Source of the DNA: Linanthus parryae
Lineage: Eukaryota > Streptophyta > Magnoliopsida > Ericales > Polemoniaceae
Direction: 5' to 3'
Length of the DNA stretch: 64,000 nucleotides
Assembly (NCBI GenBank): GCA_023055425.1
Contig: JALGPY010000001.1
Span: 29,191,001 to 29,255,000 of the forward strand
Part shown: positions 54,618 to 64,000 of the stretch, piece by piece
Position numbering within the stretch: position 1 is the stretch's first letter
Layout of the letters: the number at the start of each line of letters is the position of its first letter
Made by a program: the position numbers and the translations under genes
The notes under the pieces: model-generated
Database searches by the model: none
What the model was told of the DNA's origin: nothing
Seen by the model: the letters and a program-made list of their open reading frames with translations, nothing else

Positions 54618-56189
54618 ATGTCTCATGACGGAGATTGTACCAAGCAACTAGTCCCCCCTAAGGGAAGGAGTCCCAAGAGGAGAGACCCCAATCTATACTG
54701 CAGCTCAGACCCAGATTACCACTGGGAATGGCCAAACTCTGGAGATTTTGAGTGAAACTCTTCAGAGTCAAGCAAGGGCTATGCAAGCCCAGTCTGTGCA
54801 GATAAACCAGATGATGCAGATCTTGGGGAGTCTGGCACATAACTCAGCCCAAGGGGTCCCAGAACCACTAGCACCACCACCGCAGAACCCGATTCCATCA
54901 AACCCACCATCAGCTCAGCCACCTCTTCCACGTGGACCTGCACCTCCACTACCGAGGTTGCCCTCATAATCTATTCTCGTATATGGCTTCTAGCCAGAGC
55001 GCACACCCTGCCAAACCAACCATCATACCCAGCACTTCAAGCGTATGCGACTAGACTTCAAGAGAGTAGCACACCGCCTGCTAAGTATGATCCCGCCATG
55101 CCATATATCCCAGGGCTCGCTGGCACTCCATCATCGACCCATGGAGGACGTGCGTCTGCCAACATGTCGGCCTTGGAGCAGCGCTTGGAGACCTTTTTGA
55201 CGAACCGGTGCCTCGTGGATACTATCATTCGCAAGTTCGATAGTGCGCCCCCAATCCCTAAGGAGATTTACTTGATGCAAAAACCTGCTGAATACAAGAC
55301 TCTGAAATGGGACAAGTTCAACGAAGTTAGCGGAAACGCGCATGAGCATGTCATGCGATTCTCTGACTTGATGGGCCCACATGGAGCTGATCAGCGATAA
55401 TTTATGCACGAATTCCCTAAATCCTTGGGAAATGTTGCGTACAAGTAGTACAGGACCATCAAAGCTGGTTCCATCAAAATCTGGGAAGACATGGTGATGA
55501 AGTTCTACACCAAAATTTTCCAGGTCGAAGAGAAGGCCACAACAATACATCTCTCTCGCATGTACCGGAAGCATGACGAGGAGGGAGTCGCTTTCATCAA
55601 GAAATTCAGAACCATTTCGTTGGAGTGCGTTGATGAAGTGGCCGAGAGCTGCCTTGTGGAGATCTTTCTACAGGGAATGCGCGATGATTATAAAGGTACG
55701 CTAATCAATATAAACATGCCCACATTTTCAAAGTTGATTGATTGCACCAGGAACATCGAGCCACTGGTGGAGAAGCATAAGAAGAAGTTCTCACATGATC
55801 GTCCGCCAACAAGCTCTGGTTTCAAGATTGGGAGGTTCAGCTATAAATGGTGGTGCGAAGATGAAGTGAATGCGGTTTTGTCTCCTCAGAAGCAGCAACG
55901 GCCCACACCAAGGGAGGCACCCCCATTGCCATGTTCGATTGAAGAGGTAACAACATTGTTCAAGCGGAGGGGAAAGTATGGGATTCTACCGGCACTGGAG
56001 CATAAACCCACTGGGGAGCAGTTGCGAGACCCCAGATGGTGCGAATTCCATGTTCAAGTCACGCACCCAACCAAAGAGTGCAAGGTATTGAGGTGGTTGG
56101 TGGATAGGAAAATAAAGGAAGGCCAACTGGTCATAGACGAGCCGACCAAATATGTGCGCAACAATCCACTGCCCTCTCACTCACAATAG
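54618..56189 (+). pseudogene. Element G gag (Tat/Retand type)
   Basis: The likely start ATG at 54618 follows the PBS by about 50 bp. After a proline-rich N-terminus with frameshifts it reads NMSALEQRLETFLTNRCLVD and YKTLKWDKFNEVSGNAHEHV. A stop follows at 55398, then the gag core FYTKIFQVEEKATTIHLSRM, EGVAFIKKFRTISLECVDEV and EIFLQGMRDDYKGTL. The C-terminus has PLPCSIEEVTTLFKRRGKYG and a zinc-knuckle-like CEFH-VTHPTKEC segment. These features (intact-like signature PLP-S--E--LFK and C-FH--HPT--C) are characteristic of Tat gag. Confidence 0.82.
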
Positions 56190-56660
56190 GAGCAAAGGGA
56201 AAGGAGATAGCAATGATATCGATCTGTGATTACAAGGAGGTCGCATATGAGGGCACTCCAGTTGTAGCTGAGATCCATGAAGACGAAGACTATGCCTTGG
56301 ACACAGAGGATTCTCGAGCGGAACGGATGAAAAGCTCGCGCAAGTTTGAAAAGTTCTTTGATGACATGAACTTCTCAAACGCATGCCGCCAAGAAATGAC
56401 GAAAGCAATTCTAAGGGTGGCGGAAGACTATGGAGAGGAGCTCGTAGTCTCAAATGGCAAGGTTATCAGATCCGCGCGATCAAGCGGTTTGGTCATGACA
56501 TTCGATGATTCGGACAAAAAGATAGACGCGAACTATCATATGGCGTTGTATGTGACTGCTGTCGTTAATGGCGTCGAGATAAAAATAGACTTTGTTGATG
56601 GAGGAGCACCAGTGAATGTGATTTTACTCAGCACCCTTGAGCTGGCTGGAATCCCATAGA
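56190..56660 (+). pseudogene. Element G aspartic protease
   Basis: An open frame from 56213. EMTKAILRVAEDYGEELVVS precedes MTFDDSDKKIDANYHMALYV. Then VVNGVEIKIDFVDGGAPVNV places the catalytic Asp in a D-G-G context, followed by ILLSTLELAGIP. Many Tat proteases have D-GA/D-GS at this point, so the motif is plausible but unusual. A TAG at 56657 ends the frame. Confidence 0.75.
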
Positions 56661-57180
56661 GAAAAATCGTCAAAAGGCCATCACCTTTGACGGGTTTCGG
56701 GAGCGACTCGAGAATGACTGTTGTTTAGATTCGTCAAGGAATCCAAATTGGTAGAATCAAGTGCTCAACCAAATTTCACGTAATAAACGCGATCACCACA
56801 TAACACATGATTATCGATCGAGCATTAATTCATCTCTTTGATGCCATACCTTCCACAGCTCACCAAGTAATGAAAGCCATCTGGAAAGACAGAGTAGTGA
56901 AAAAACCAGCCTCAGTGAACCCTTTCAACTTGGATGAAGCGCACTTGTCTGAGGCAGCTTGGTTCACAGAAATGGCAGATGAATCAACTCCGAAACCATT
57001 TTAGCCAAATCCCCAGCCAAAATGGGAGGACATCAAGGACGAATCACCAGCAGGAGTAATGGTGATGCGAGAAACCTAGAAGGAGAACCAGTCGATTCAA
57101 GAGGAAGCACCAAAGATAGTCTACCAAAAGAAGAATGTTTACACCCTGAAGAGGGTCGTCAAACATAATAAAGAAGGTAT
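56661..57180 (+). pseudogene. Post-protease remnant of element G
   Basis: Continues the protease C-terminus (LTGFGSDSRMT-type, then IKCSTKFHVI) and a segment with PSTAHQVMKAIWKDRVVKKP and PKIVYQKKNVYTLKRVV. The reverse transcriptase does not follow; the frame runs directly into the tandem array. Confidence 0.55.
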
Positions 57181-57184
57181 ACGC

Positions 57185-57675
57185 GAAACTAAGCCTATCT
57201 GTCTTGATAGCAGCTATAAGCAAAACTAAGCCTATCTGTCTAGATAGCAGCATACGCGAAACTAAGCCTATTGGTATAGATAGCAACAATATGCAAATTA
57301 AAGCCTATATGTCTAGATAGCACATTAATAACTCTCATACTTGAGCCTATCTGCCTAGATAGCAGCAACACAAAACTAAAGCCTACCCGTTTAGATAGCA
57401 GCTGTGCGTGAACTAAGCCTATCTGTACAGATAGCAGCCATGCGCGAACTCAAGCCTATCTGTTTAGATAGCAGTAAAATTCAAAACTAAAGCCTATCTG
57501 TCAAGATAGCAGCTGTATGCGGTCTAAAGCCTATCTGTTTAGGTAGCAGCGAAAGCCATAATCTAAACTTATATGATAAGCTTATATGATAGCGATAATG
57601 CTCACCTAAAGCCTATCTGTCCAGATAGCACGCACGCGATTTGCATGACTATCTATTTAGATAGCAGTAAAAATT
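57185..57675. repeat. Tandem array of short hairpins, period about 37 bp
   Basis: At least twelve clear copies of AAGCCTATCTGTCTAGATAGCAGC plus one degenerate position. The GCCTATC starts lie at about 57193, 57230, 57266, 57303, 57344, 57381, 57417, 57454, 57492, 57529, 57611 and 57647 (last degenerate). Each core has inverted arms CTATCT and AGATAG around a 4-base loop. The spacers (about 13 bp, often ATGCG--AACTA) vary. Tat elements often carry tandem repeats between coding region and 3' LTR. Confidence 0.88.
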
Positions 57676-58174
57676 TCAAAGCTTACCCTAATAACAACTA
57701 TACCAGTGTAAGTCTATACACGTTCGAGCAGCTTTGAGATTCAAAGCTCATCTTCTGGATAGCCGCAGATGCAAGGAGTTTAAAAAAAACTTTTTCAAAC
57801 AAGGAAGGCGATACAAGTAATGCGGTACAAGTAATGCAAGTCTATATATAGCAAGGTAGCAAAAGCGATTTGATATATGCGAAGTAAAGGAAAAGGTGTT
57901 GGATAAGATAAATGCAAACACGCATAAATCAGCGCAGCCTTACAATAGCAAAGTGTTCAAACTGAGCTTCATCCAAAAAAAACAACATTGTTCATACATC
58001 AAAGTAAAGCTAATCTAATCTCGTTGGAACAAGTTCTTCAGAAGTGAGTCCTGAGCACCTAAAGGGATGGAATTTTCTTCCAACACAGCCAGCTGCCTCT
58101 TCATTTGCTACTGCTTCTCAAAGCCCTCATTGTATTACTTGATGGATTGTTCAATAGCTTCATTTTTTGGCAAG
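57676..58174. other. Spacer between array and antisense gene
   Basis: No coding similarity recognised. AT-rich, with a short duplication (CAAGTAATGCGGTACAAGTAATGC) near 57812-57838. It may contain the 3' end and polyadenylation region of the antisense gene. Confidence 0.4.
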
Positions 58175-58573
58175 TCACAGCTTTTCCAAACTGTAGGCCT
58201 CATAGCCGAACCTAAGCTTGATAGAGTTAGGACTCTTTGTCAACCTCTGGATGAGAAAGTCGAGGGTCAACTTGTCTTGACAAACATGCTTAATGCCATG
58301 GACATTGGTCAGTGAAGATTGAACCTTTATGTGAGATACATCAGCAGGGGTTGTATTTATGATCTTCTCCACAAGGTTGGCCACCTCAATGAACAGATCC
58401 CTTCTCTCAATTGAAGTCAGCTCCATCTCCCTTACAAAAGTCTTGCAGAAAGGTGTATCTCCATCATCCACTTGAGACACGACTCACTTAGACATGCATT
58501 TTAAAGATGCAGAATGACTTTAGCCATATAGTGAAGGCTAAAAATTACAAGCTACATACTCTAAGGGTACTTA

Positions 58574-58577
58574 CCAA
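58574..58577 (-). other. Splice donor of the last antisense intron
   Basis: The minus strand reads CCTTG|GTAAGTAC, a near-perfect donor consensus, directly after the VEVLGK segment. The matching acceptor (perhaps CTAAG near 58490) is less clear. Confidence 0.6.
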
Positions 58578-59584
58578 GGACTTCGACCATGTTACGAAGA
58601 GAGGGAATAGGGGTCGATGCCACTTGCTCGCCTGAAGAGGCACCAGCTTCAGTCAATATTCTGTCTGCAAGAGCTTCTTGTGTAAAGTACTCTTCAGGTA
58701 TGACATTGTCTTCGTTCACGCCAATTTCCTCAACAACTTGCGCAGCCCAAGCTCCCCAAGGGTTTTGGGCAAGCATCGCTTCTAAATTTATGGTAGGTGC
58801 TTGATTTTCACCATGCGACTCTTCGAGAAGTGTGCTAGAAAGATGCAACCCTTCATCTCGATTCCCAAATACAGTGGTTGAACGGGACGCTGTAGGAGTA
58901 GCTCCTGACATCGCAGCCACTGCCACAGGGGTGGTCCACCTCGAAGACGCGTTCAGAGCTTGCTCTTCAGTAGTCTCATTAATAGCCTCCTCCATAAGCT
59001 GATCTTGTGCGACAGCGGTCACATCCAGTGAAGATCACCCCTTGTCTCTGCCAAGTCTACAGCAGCAGCCCCAGATGTAGCAGGGGCATCAGCAGACCCC
59101 TCCACAACTTCTTCAGCGCGTCGTTGTTGAGCCTCGTGAACGGAAACAACTTCTTGATTAGTGGAAGGGGGCGTTGTTGTATCCACACTTAGGCCGGTAG
59201 GCAATGGAGCATCTACATGATTGGCACCAAAAGTAACTTCGACGGCGATCTCTGCTGGCAGAACACCCTCAGACGCGACGTTAGATGGAACTTCAGTTGG
59301 CAAAGTGTTTACACCTTGAAGTAAGCCAGACGGCTTGGCATTTTCGTTAAGAATAGCCTCCTGCACGCGCCTTTGTTGAAGATCCTCCTCCTCTTGCTCA
59401 ACGATGAGTTCGAGATGCTCGCTTTTAGTGTCAACTACCTTAGCATCGATTGGCCTTTGAGGCGCGACATCAGCCCTTTCTCCCAAGGTCATGTCTTCTT
59501 GGCTTTCCTGGCTAGCCTCAATGACAGACTGAGGGACGCGAACCACAGCGCCGCGCAGCCGGCGGAACCTTCTTATAGTTGGCT

Positions 59585-59835
59585 CTGTGTATGTTTGGAA
59601 GGTAAAAGGTTCATAGTTAGTTCAAAATGAAAGAATTAATTGCACCAAAGCTTAAATAGCTGCGATGAAAAGGCCTCCACTTTCATATGGGATGTCTGCA
59701 CAAAGGTTATCATCAATTCCTTTTAATTTCGCATGACCTGATTGGGTGTGGAATACTGTTATTATGTGTGAGCACTATCATCATTATATGAAGATGGTAA
59801 AATGAAGCATGGCAGCACTAAGGAAGTAGATGTAC
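59585..59835 (-). other. Intron 3 of the antisense gene
   Basis: Donor CCTCAG|GTACATC and acceptor CATACACAG|AGCCAAC on the minus strand, 251 bp. The following exon opens into IRRFRRLRGAVVRVPQSVIE. Confidence 0.6.
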
Positions 59836-60190
59836 CTGAGGATTCTCCACATTGATCTACTGAACATTTTCTAATATCACTCCTAGGCACCCCATGCTAT
59901 AATGCGCGCAAGATAAGTTCACGGTGTGATAAAGCGAATTTGAAAATAGTATCGTTTTCATCTTCATCACCAATGAGATCATGGAATGTCTTTTGTGCCT
60001 GCTGCATCTGACTAGCAGTTGAGCAAGAACGTTGCTCTTGATCTTCAAGACTCTTCTGCAGAGCTGCCTGAATTTGGCGACCTTCTTCTTCTTTTTCTCT
60101 TCTAGCTCTTTCTTCAGCCATGGCCTTTAACTCAGCGATTTTTTGCTCTTCAGTTAGACCTTCTGGCTCTTGAAACTGTGCTATCACTAT

Positions 60191-60267
60191 CTGTAACAAA
60201 GGCGAGAATCTAGTATCTTTTGGACGAGACTGTTGATCATAATTCTAACAGGGATATGTTTGAATAC
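60191..60267 (-). other. Intron 2 of the antisense gene
   Basis: Donor AGCAG|GTATTC and acceptor TTTGTTACAG|ATAGTG, 77 bp. The phases of the flanking open segments do not match, so an indel has occurred in one exon or a nearby site is used. Confidence 0.6.
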
Positions 60268-60694
60268 CTGCTCTTGGGACAAACGTGGCGTCTGCGGTGT
60301 CTGAGTCAACCTCCACCAAGTCCTCAATAGTACTTTGTCCCACATTTTCCATCTTCTTCGCTGTCGCTATCTTCGCAGTTGGAGAGGGAGCTTGGCTTTT
60401 CTTTGCAGACGCCACATTCTCCATATAAGCAGGGTTGTTTTTGGGACGTTTTATTGGTCGGGTTGTCAAGGTACCAGTCGCGTCCGATGCAGGCTCATCA
60501 GATGCTCTCTTCTTCTTTGAAGTTGTGATAAGCAGTGCAAGGAAGGCTTCAAGCACTTCTGAGACAAAGTTTTGGACGTCATGATTCATTGGCGTTCCCG
60601 GAGTAATAGGGACATCAGGTTTGATCTTCTTTGCGCGAAAAAAGTCAATGAAGCCTATACTGCGTTCCCCGGACGCGAATCGCCTCAAACAACA

Positions 60695-60765
60695 CTATCA
60701 TGAGAAGGAAAGTTAGGCATTGCATTCTTATTAAGGAAAAATAAAGAAAACGTGCTTAAGAATAC
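60695..60765 (-). other. Intron 1 of the antisense gene
   Basis: Donor AGCAG|GTATTC and acceptor CATGATAG|TGTTG, 71 bp. Splicing in phase 0 joins DDFKQ to CCLRRFASGERS. Confidence 0.62.
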
Positions 60766-62561
60766 CTGCTTGAAGTCGTCTGCGTATTATCTCCTCGCGT
60801 TGAAGAACTTCTTCTTGACTATGTCAGTCTTTTCATCAAGGATCAATTGATCACACAAATGATGGTCTTTATCCAGTAGAGAATAAAAACCATACTGAGT
60901 CGCGTACCGAGAGCAGGACAAATTCAAAGGATATTCTTTTATCACAAGCGCGGGGGCTTTGCTTGGCTGGAGCTGAGCTTCAGGTCTCACAAGAAGACGA
61001 ATCTGCGTATTCCAAAAAGAAACCCAATTCTAAGTGTGCTTCCTCCGCATTTCCCTGGAAGGTTGAGTCAATGGGAGCTAAGCAACCAATAGACTATTTC
61101 TCCTTCCGTAAAGAAACCCATTGTAGCAACCCTTAGTGATTGAAGCGGACCATAGATGTGGCGCGACGGAGTCGAAACCAATTTGGGGGCTCACTCGGAT
61201 TGGATCATAATGAACCATTATGAGTTCATAGCTTGAAGTTTCTGTGCTAGTCACATGCTGTGGAAGAGACGGCAAGTATCCCCTCCTGCACTAGTTGACA
61301 AACTTCCCGTAACGCCTGGATCCTTTGGTGATATGCTGAGGTCGATACTTGTTGTCCACCTCTGGATACATGCTATCATGAAAGACGATGTTCTCCAGAT
61401 TGGCTACATACGGTCTAGCCTCGCAGTAGCTGATATCGTCGCACACCAAATAGAAGAGGCGTTGAACGGTCTTAGTCTTGTACCAACTCCATGTTCGAGT
61501 ACTGAGGAGCTCTTTCTTAGCGTTGTGCGCGTTTCACAGCTCCACGTGCGATGAGCTCTGCCTTGTGACTGCTCAATATGTGTCGCAGCCAAATCCAGGC
61601 GGTGATACAGAGAACCGAAGACTAAAGGCCCCAAAGCTACCTTCTGGCCAACTAAAAGCTTGACCGCGAGCGCGAGGATGTGAGTAAACACTCCATCACG
61701 AGGGTGACCGTCTATAAGATAGCGCGACAGCCAAATGCAGAGAAAACCACTGAAAGTCCAGGAAGCACCTTTTCCCTCACAGGCGATTATCGCATGTGGG
61801 TTCTCCTCCGCCAACTCCTGGGCAACTTTTGGCTTTGCGTAATCTCTGAAGATATACATGATCCATTTGGACCAGATGTTCTTCGCGCCGGAATTGACGA
61901 ACATGTATGTGTCAGCATAAGTGGTCGAGTTTGGGTTCCATCTCGAGGCCGCCTTCTTCATATCAGCGATGCACCCTTTCATTTGCTCAAAAAGTGTGAG
62001 TTCATCATCTGAAGCCAGAGGAGCCAAGGGATATACAATTTCCATACTAGGAAGTTCAAGCAAAATCTCTGTATCCTCGAGATTTGGCCCAGCGTCAAAG
62101 GTGGAGAAGTGAAATGTGTGAGTCTTCTTGGAGTACCTCGAAAGTAGGACTCGCAGCATATCATTGTCGAGCCTGAGGCTGAGTCCTTTCGTCGCATGCA
62201 CAACGTTGCATATCCCAGCTTTCGTCAACTCTTCTTCGTAGTTGTCGAGGATAAATTCTGTCCAGTCCTCCATCCACTCAAGTTTCTCAATGAATGATTG
62301 AAGAAGAACATCAATTAAAGGGTACAACCCAGTTTCGAGGCCGAGTCACTGCACGTCCTAAGCACTAACCAGATCCCAATCGTCCCTCTCCGGTTCAGAT
62401 AGTAACTGCAAGGCATTTTTCACTGGAGATGCCTGGAGAGTGGTACTTTTCATGGTCGCCAGATAGAAATCATTTCCACCCAAGTAAGGAGCTTTGCACC
62501 ATAGATAATCGGAGAGTTCGTGAAAATCGACTGCTTCCTTCTGAGATTTCTTCGGAGCCAT

Positions 62562-62990
62562 TTATAAAGACTTCAACTTGCTGCTGAGGATTCTCTCTCT
62601 TGCTCATAAAATTGTGGTAATAACAATGGTGGAGAAGTTCTAATCGTTGCAGTGAAAGGGTTTATATAGGGCCCCGAACCCCAAAGAGTCGCGACCGTTC
62701 AGATTTGCTGAATCAGCGTTATCTTGATAATCGGCGAAATCGGTGACCTATCGAATCAGTTCGAACCATTTTTTCCTCGAAAATCCGCAAAAATATGTGG
62801 ATGTCGTCTGATTAGCTTCGCAACGACCACGCCCTTTTAAAAGTTGTTCAACGTTATAGGGACCTCGGAAATCATGGCTGCTTTTGGGGGCTAGGGTTTT
62901 TGAATATTATCCGAATTAATACGAGGATCTGCATGGGGCCCCGCAAGACTGGTTTTGCGCGTCTACACAATGACGCGCATCGTATACGCG
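62562..62990. other. Antisense promoter region of element G
   Basis: Between the antisense ATG and the G polypurine tract. Holds the TATA box and a G/C-rich block (GGGGCCCCGCAAGAC near 62935-62950). No ORF of note. Confidence 0.5.
62661..62668 (-). promoter_or_regulatory. TATA box of the antisense gene
   Basis: The minus strand reads CCCTATATAAACCC, 100 bp upstream of the ATG at 62561, in the correct orientation for the antisense gene. Confidence 0.65.
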
Positions 62991-63004
62991 CAAAAGGGGA
63001 CTAA
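62990..63004 (+). other. Polypurine tract of element G
   Basis: GCAAAAGGGGACTAA directly before the 3' LTR (TGTAGATAGTG). Confidence 0.75.
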
Positions 63005-63385
63005 TGTAGATAGTGCATTCTGAGCAGATCAATCATCTTCCACGTGGATTCCATCCAGCATATCTAGTGGTACTCCGCATACACTCTATCATATCTCCTC
63101 TGATTCGCATATGCTTATATGCGAGCTTATCCATTTGGGGCTGCGAGACAGGGTCGCCCGCGATACTAACCACACATGAGTTGTAGGGACTTAGTGGCTT
63201 GGAGGCTAGTGTAAGGAACGTTGCGCGAGAGCAACAACCATGCTCGCGCTCGGCCTTTGGTAACTGTATGAGAGATTTAATGACCATGTATTCCATAAAT
63301 GTGGTCAATGTGTAACGGTACCTACTTATGCGGATGATCGTGTAACATGCCCTATATATACGGTCGAACGTGCCGCTACGAGGAG
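63005..63385 (+). repeat. 3' LTR of element G, truncated by H
   Basis: Collinear with 53901-54290 through GGTCGAACGTGCCGCTACG, then broken at 63385. Differences include GTAGGGACTTAG for TATGGACTTAG and one G missing in the GGGG run. Roughly one position in ten differs. Confidence 0.85.
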
Positions 63386-64000
63386 TGACGCGAATTCTTT
63401 ACGCGCTTAAACGCAAGTATATGGTCAAGTAGTATTTAGGAGTATTTTACGACTCCGAGTATCGAACCCAAGGGAATTTACGATTACTAGCTAACTAGAA
63501 ATTAGCTTTACGATATCTAAGTAACAAGTAAAAATGGAGTTGATTTTGTAACGTTGACACCCACAAACAAGCGACGTAAATTAAATAACAAGTAACTAAA
63601 TATTTTTGTAGGGTTTTCACTTTTAACGAAAATAAATTGTGATTGATTACGATTAATGAGAAAGAACTAGGTAATTGATGATCCCTAGGGTTGTTAACAA
63701 TTTCCGGAATTATGCATGAAACACTCTACTCACGTTCTAGTTTTATCGGGTAATGCTCATCACGATCGTCTCTCGATCTCACGTGAATTTGTGCAAATAA
63801 TAGCTTTCGGGTCCTCTCGGTCCACCTCCGTCTATTACTACAATCTAATTGATTTGTTAGGCTCGTTCATCGGGTCCTATCGGTCCACCGAATTAACTAA
63901 GTTCTAACAACAATCAATCGAAACTACCCTCACACGATTAATCAAATTTCTATCTCCTCTCGGTCTCAAGAAATTACAAGATCACCTAACTATTCTTTAA
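63386..64000 (-). repeat. LTR H, Athila/Tat-like gypsy, inserted in the G LTR
   Basis: The plus strand starts TGACGCGAATTCTTTACGCGC, with ACGCAAGTATATGG and GAGTATCGAACCCAAGGGAA. These phrases occur at the 3' end of Athila/Tat-like LTRs; the same end (TGACACGAATTCTTACATGC) marks element I at 6819. That implies minus orientation with its 3' LTR here. The other boundary is outside the window. The flanking 5-mer is AGGAG. Confidence 0.65.

Larger units (their letters stand above)
58175..62561 (-). pseudogene. Antisense multi-exon gene with plant-mobile-domain-like protein
   Basis: Runs opposite to element G. ATG at 62561 (MAPKKSQKEAVDFHELSDYL), about 100 bp after a TATA box. The large first exon encodes a domain resembling the plant mobile (aminotransferase-like) domain: SLRLDNDMLRVLLSRYSKKT, VFTHILALAVKLLVGQKVAL, LGPLVFGSLYHRLDL and, in another frame, VHYDPIRVSPQIGFD. 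Introns with GT/AG ends are visible at 60695-60765, 60191-60267 and 59585-59835, plus a donor CTTG|GTAAGT at 58574. Later exons encode a Lys-rich segment, a coiled coil (AELKAMAEERARREKEEE) and an acidic Ala/Glu-rich region. Stops and frameshifts show that this copy is decayed. Function unknown; PMD proteins include MAIN/MAIL1 and some transposon products. Confidence 0.72.
53901..63385 (+). mobile_element. Element G: non-autonomous Tat/Retand-like Ty3/gypsy with antisense gene
   Basis: 9.5 kb. A 5' LTR (53901-54548), PBS, gag, protease, a hairpin tandem array, an antisense intron-containing gene, a polypurine tract, and a 3' LTR interrupted after 381 bp by LTR H. No reverse transcriptase, RNase H or integrase motif is visible between protease and the array. 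LTRs share about nine tenths of positions by eye, so the insertion is older than B. Retand and related Tat elements are known to carry extra, sometimes antisense, ORFs. Confidence 0.82.

Noticed and set aside
57185..57675. CRISPR-like array (24-nt repeats, 37-bp period)
   Set aside because: Spacers are only about 13 bp and partly conserved, repeats are variable, the context is a plant gypsy element and there are no cas genes.

Overview
This is nuclear DNA of a flowering plant, most likely a dicot; I would not name a genus. It is AT-rich and repeat-dense. Nearly everything recognisable is a transposable element: Ty1/copia (SIRE-, Angela-, Tork- and Ale/Retrofit-like), Ty3/gypsy (Athila-, Tat/Retand- and chromovirus-like), an L1-type LINE and two non-autonomous DNA transposons. 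No intact host gene, rRNA, tRNA or CRISPR was found. Almost all element ORFs carry stops or frameshifts, so coding entries are given as pseudogenes by domain. All calls are by eye, without alignment software.

Layout. (1) 1-7025, minus strand: an Athila-like gypsy element, cut by a solo Angela-like LTR (4232-5643, perfect CTCTT duplication) and by SIRE-like element E (LTR 1841-3071). E's gag is itself cut by another SIRE-like LTR (1-582). (2) 7026-8040: debris with the integrase tail and chromodomain of a chromovirus. (3) 8382-13432, minus: nearly complete Tork/Tnt1-like copia element C. (4) 15372-45500, plus: Ale/Retrofit-like element K, spread over 30 kb but bounded by a perfect TAAAT duplication. 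Inside it sit copia element A (16213-~32519), SIRE-like element B (20325-31072) inside A, Angela-like element D (32636-40988), and a 1.08-kb long-TIR Mutator-type element in K's right LTR. (5) 46441-49873, plus: a LINE, cut by SIRE-like element F (minus, from 49874). F carries a Harbinger-type MITE in its LTR and is cut by the Tat/Retand-like element G (53901-63385). G's right LTR is cut by another gypsy LTR, H (63386 to window end).

How parts relate. The nesting gives a relative chronology: K before A and D, A before B; LINE before F, F before G, G before H. B landed inside the reverse-transcriptase active-site codons of A. G is the most unusual unit. It has gag and protease but no reverse transcriptase or integrase, a 37-bp-period array of small hairpins, and an intron-containing antisense gene with its own TATA box encoding a plant-mobile-domain-like protein. 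Three unrelated families carry repeated short palindromes: CAAGGCCTTG throughout the SIRE-like copies, AGGTCGTGCGACCT in the LTRs of C, and a CTATCT/AGATAG hairpin in G.
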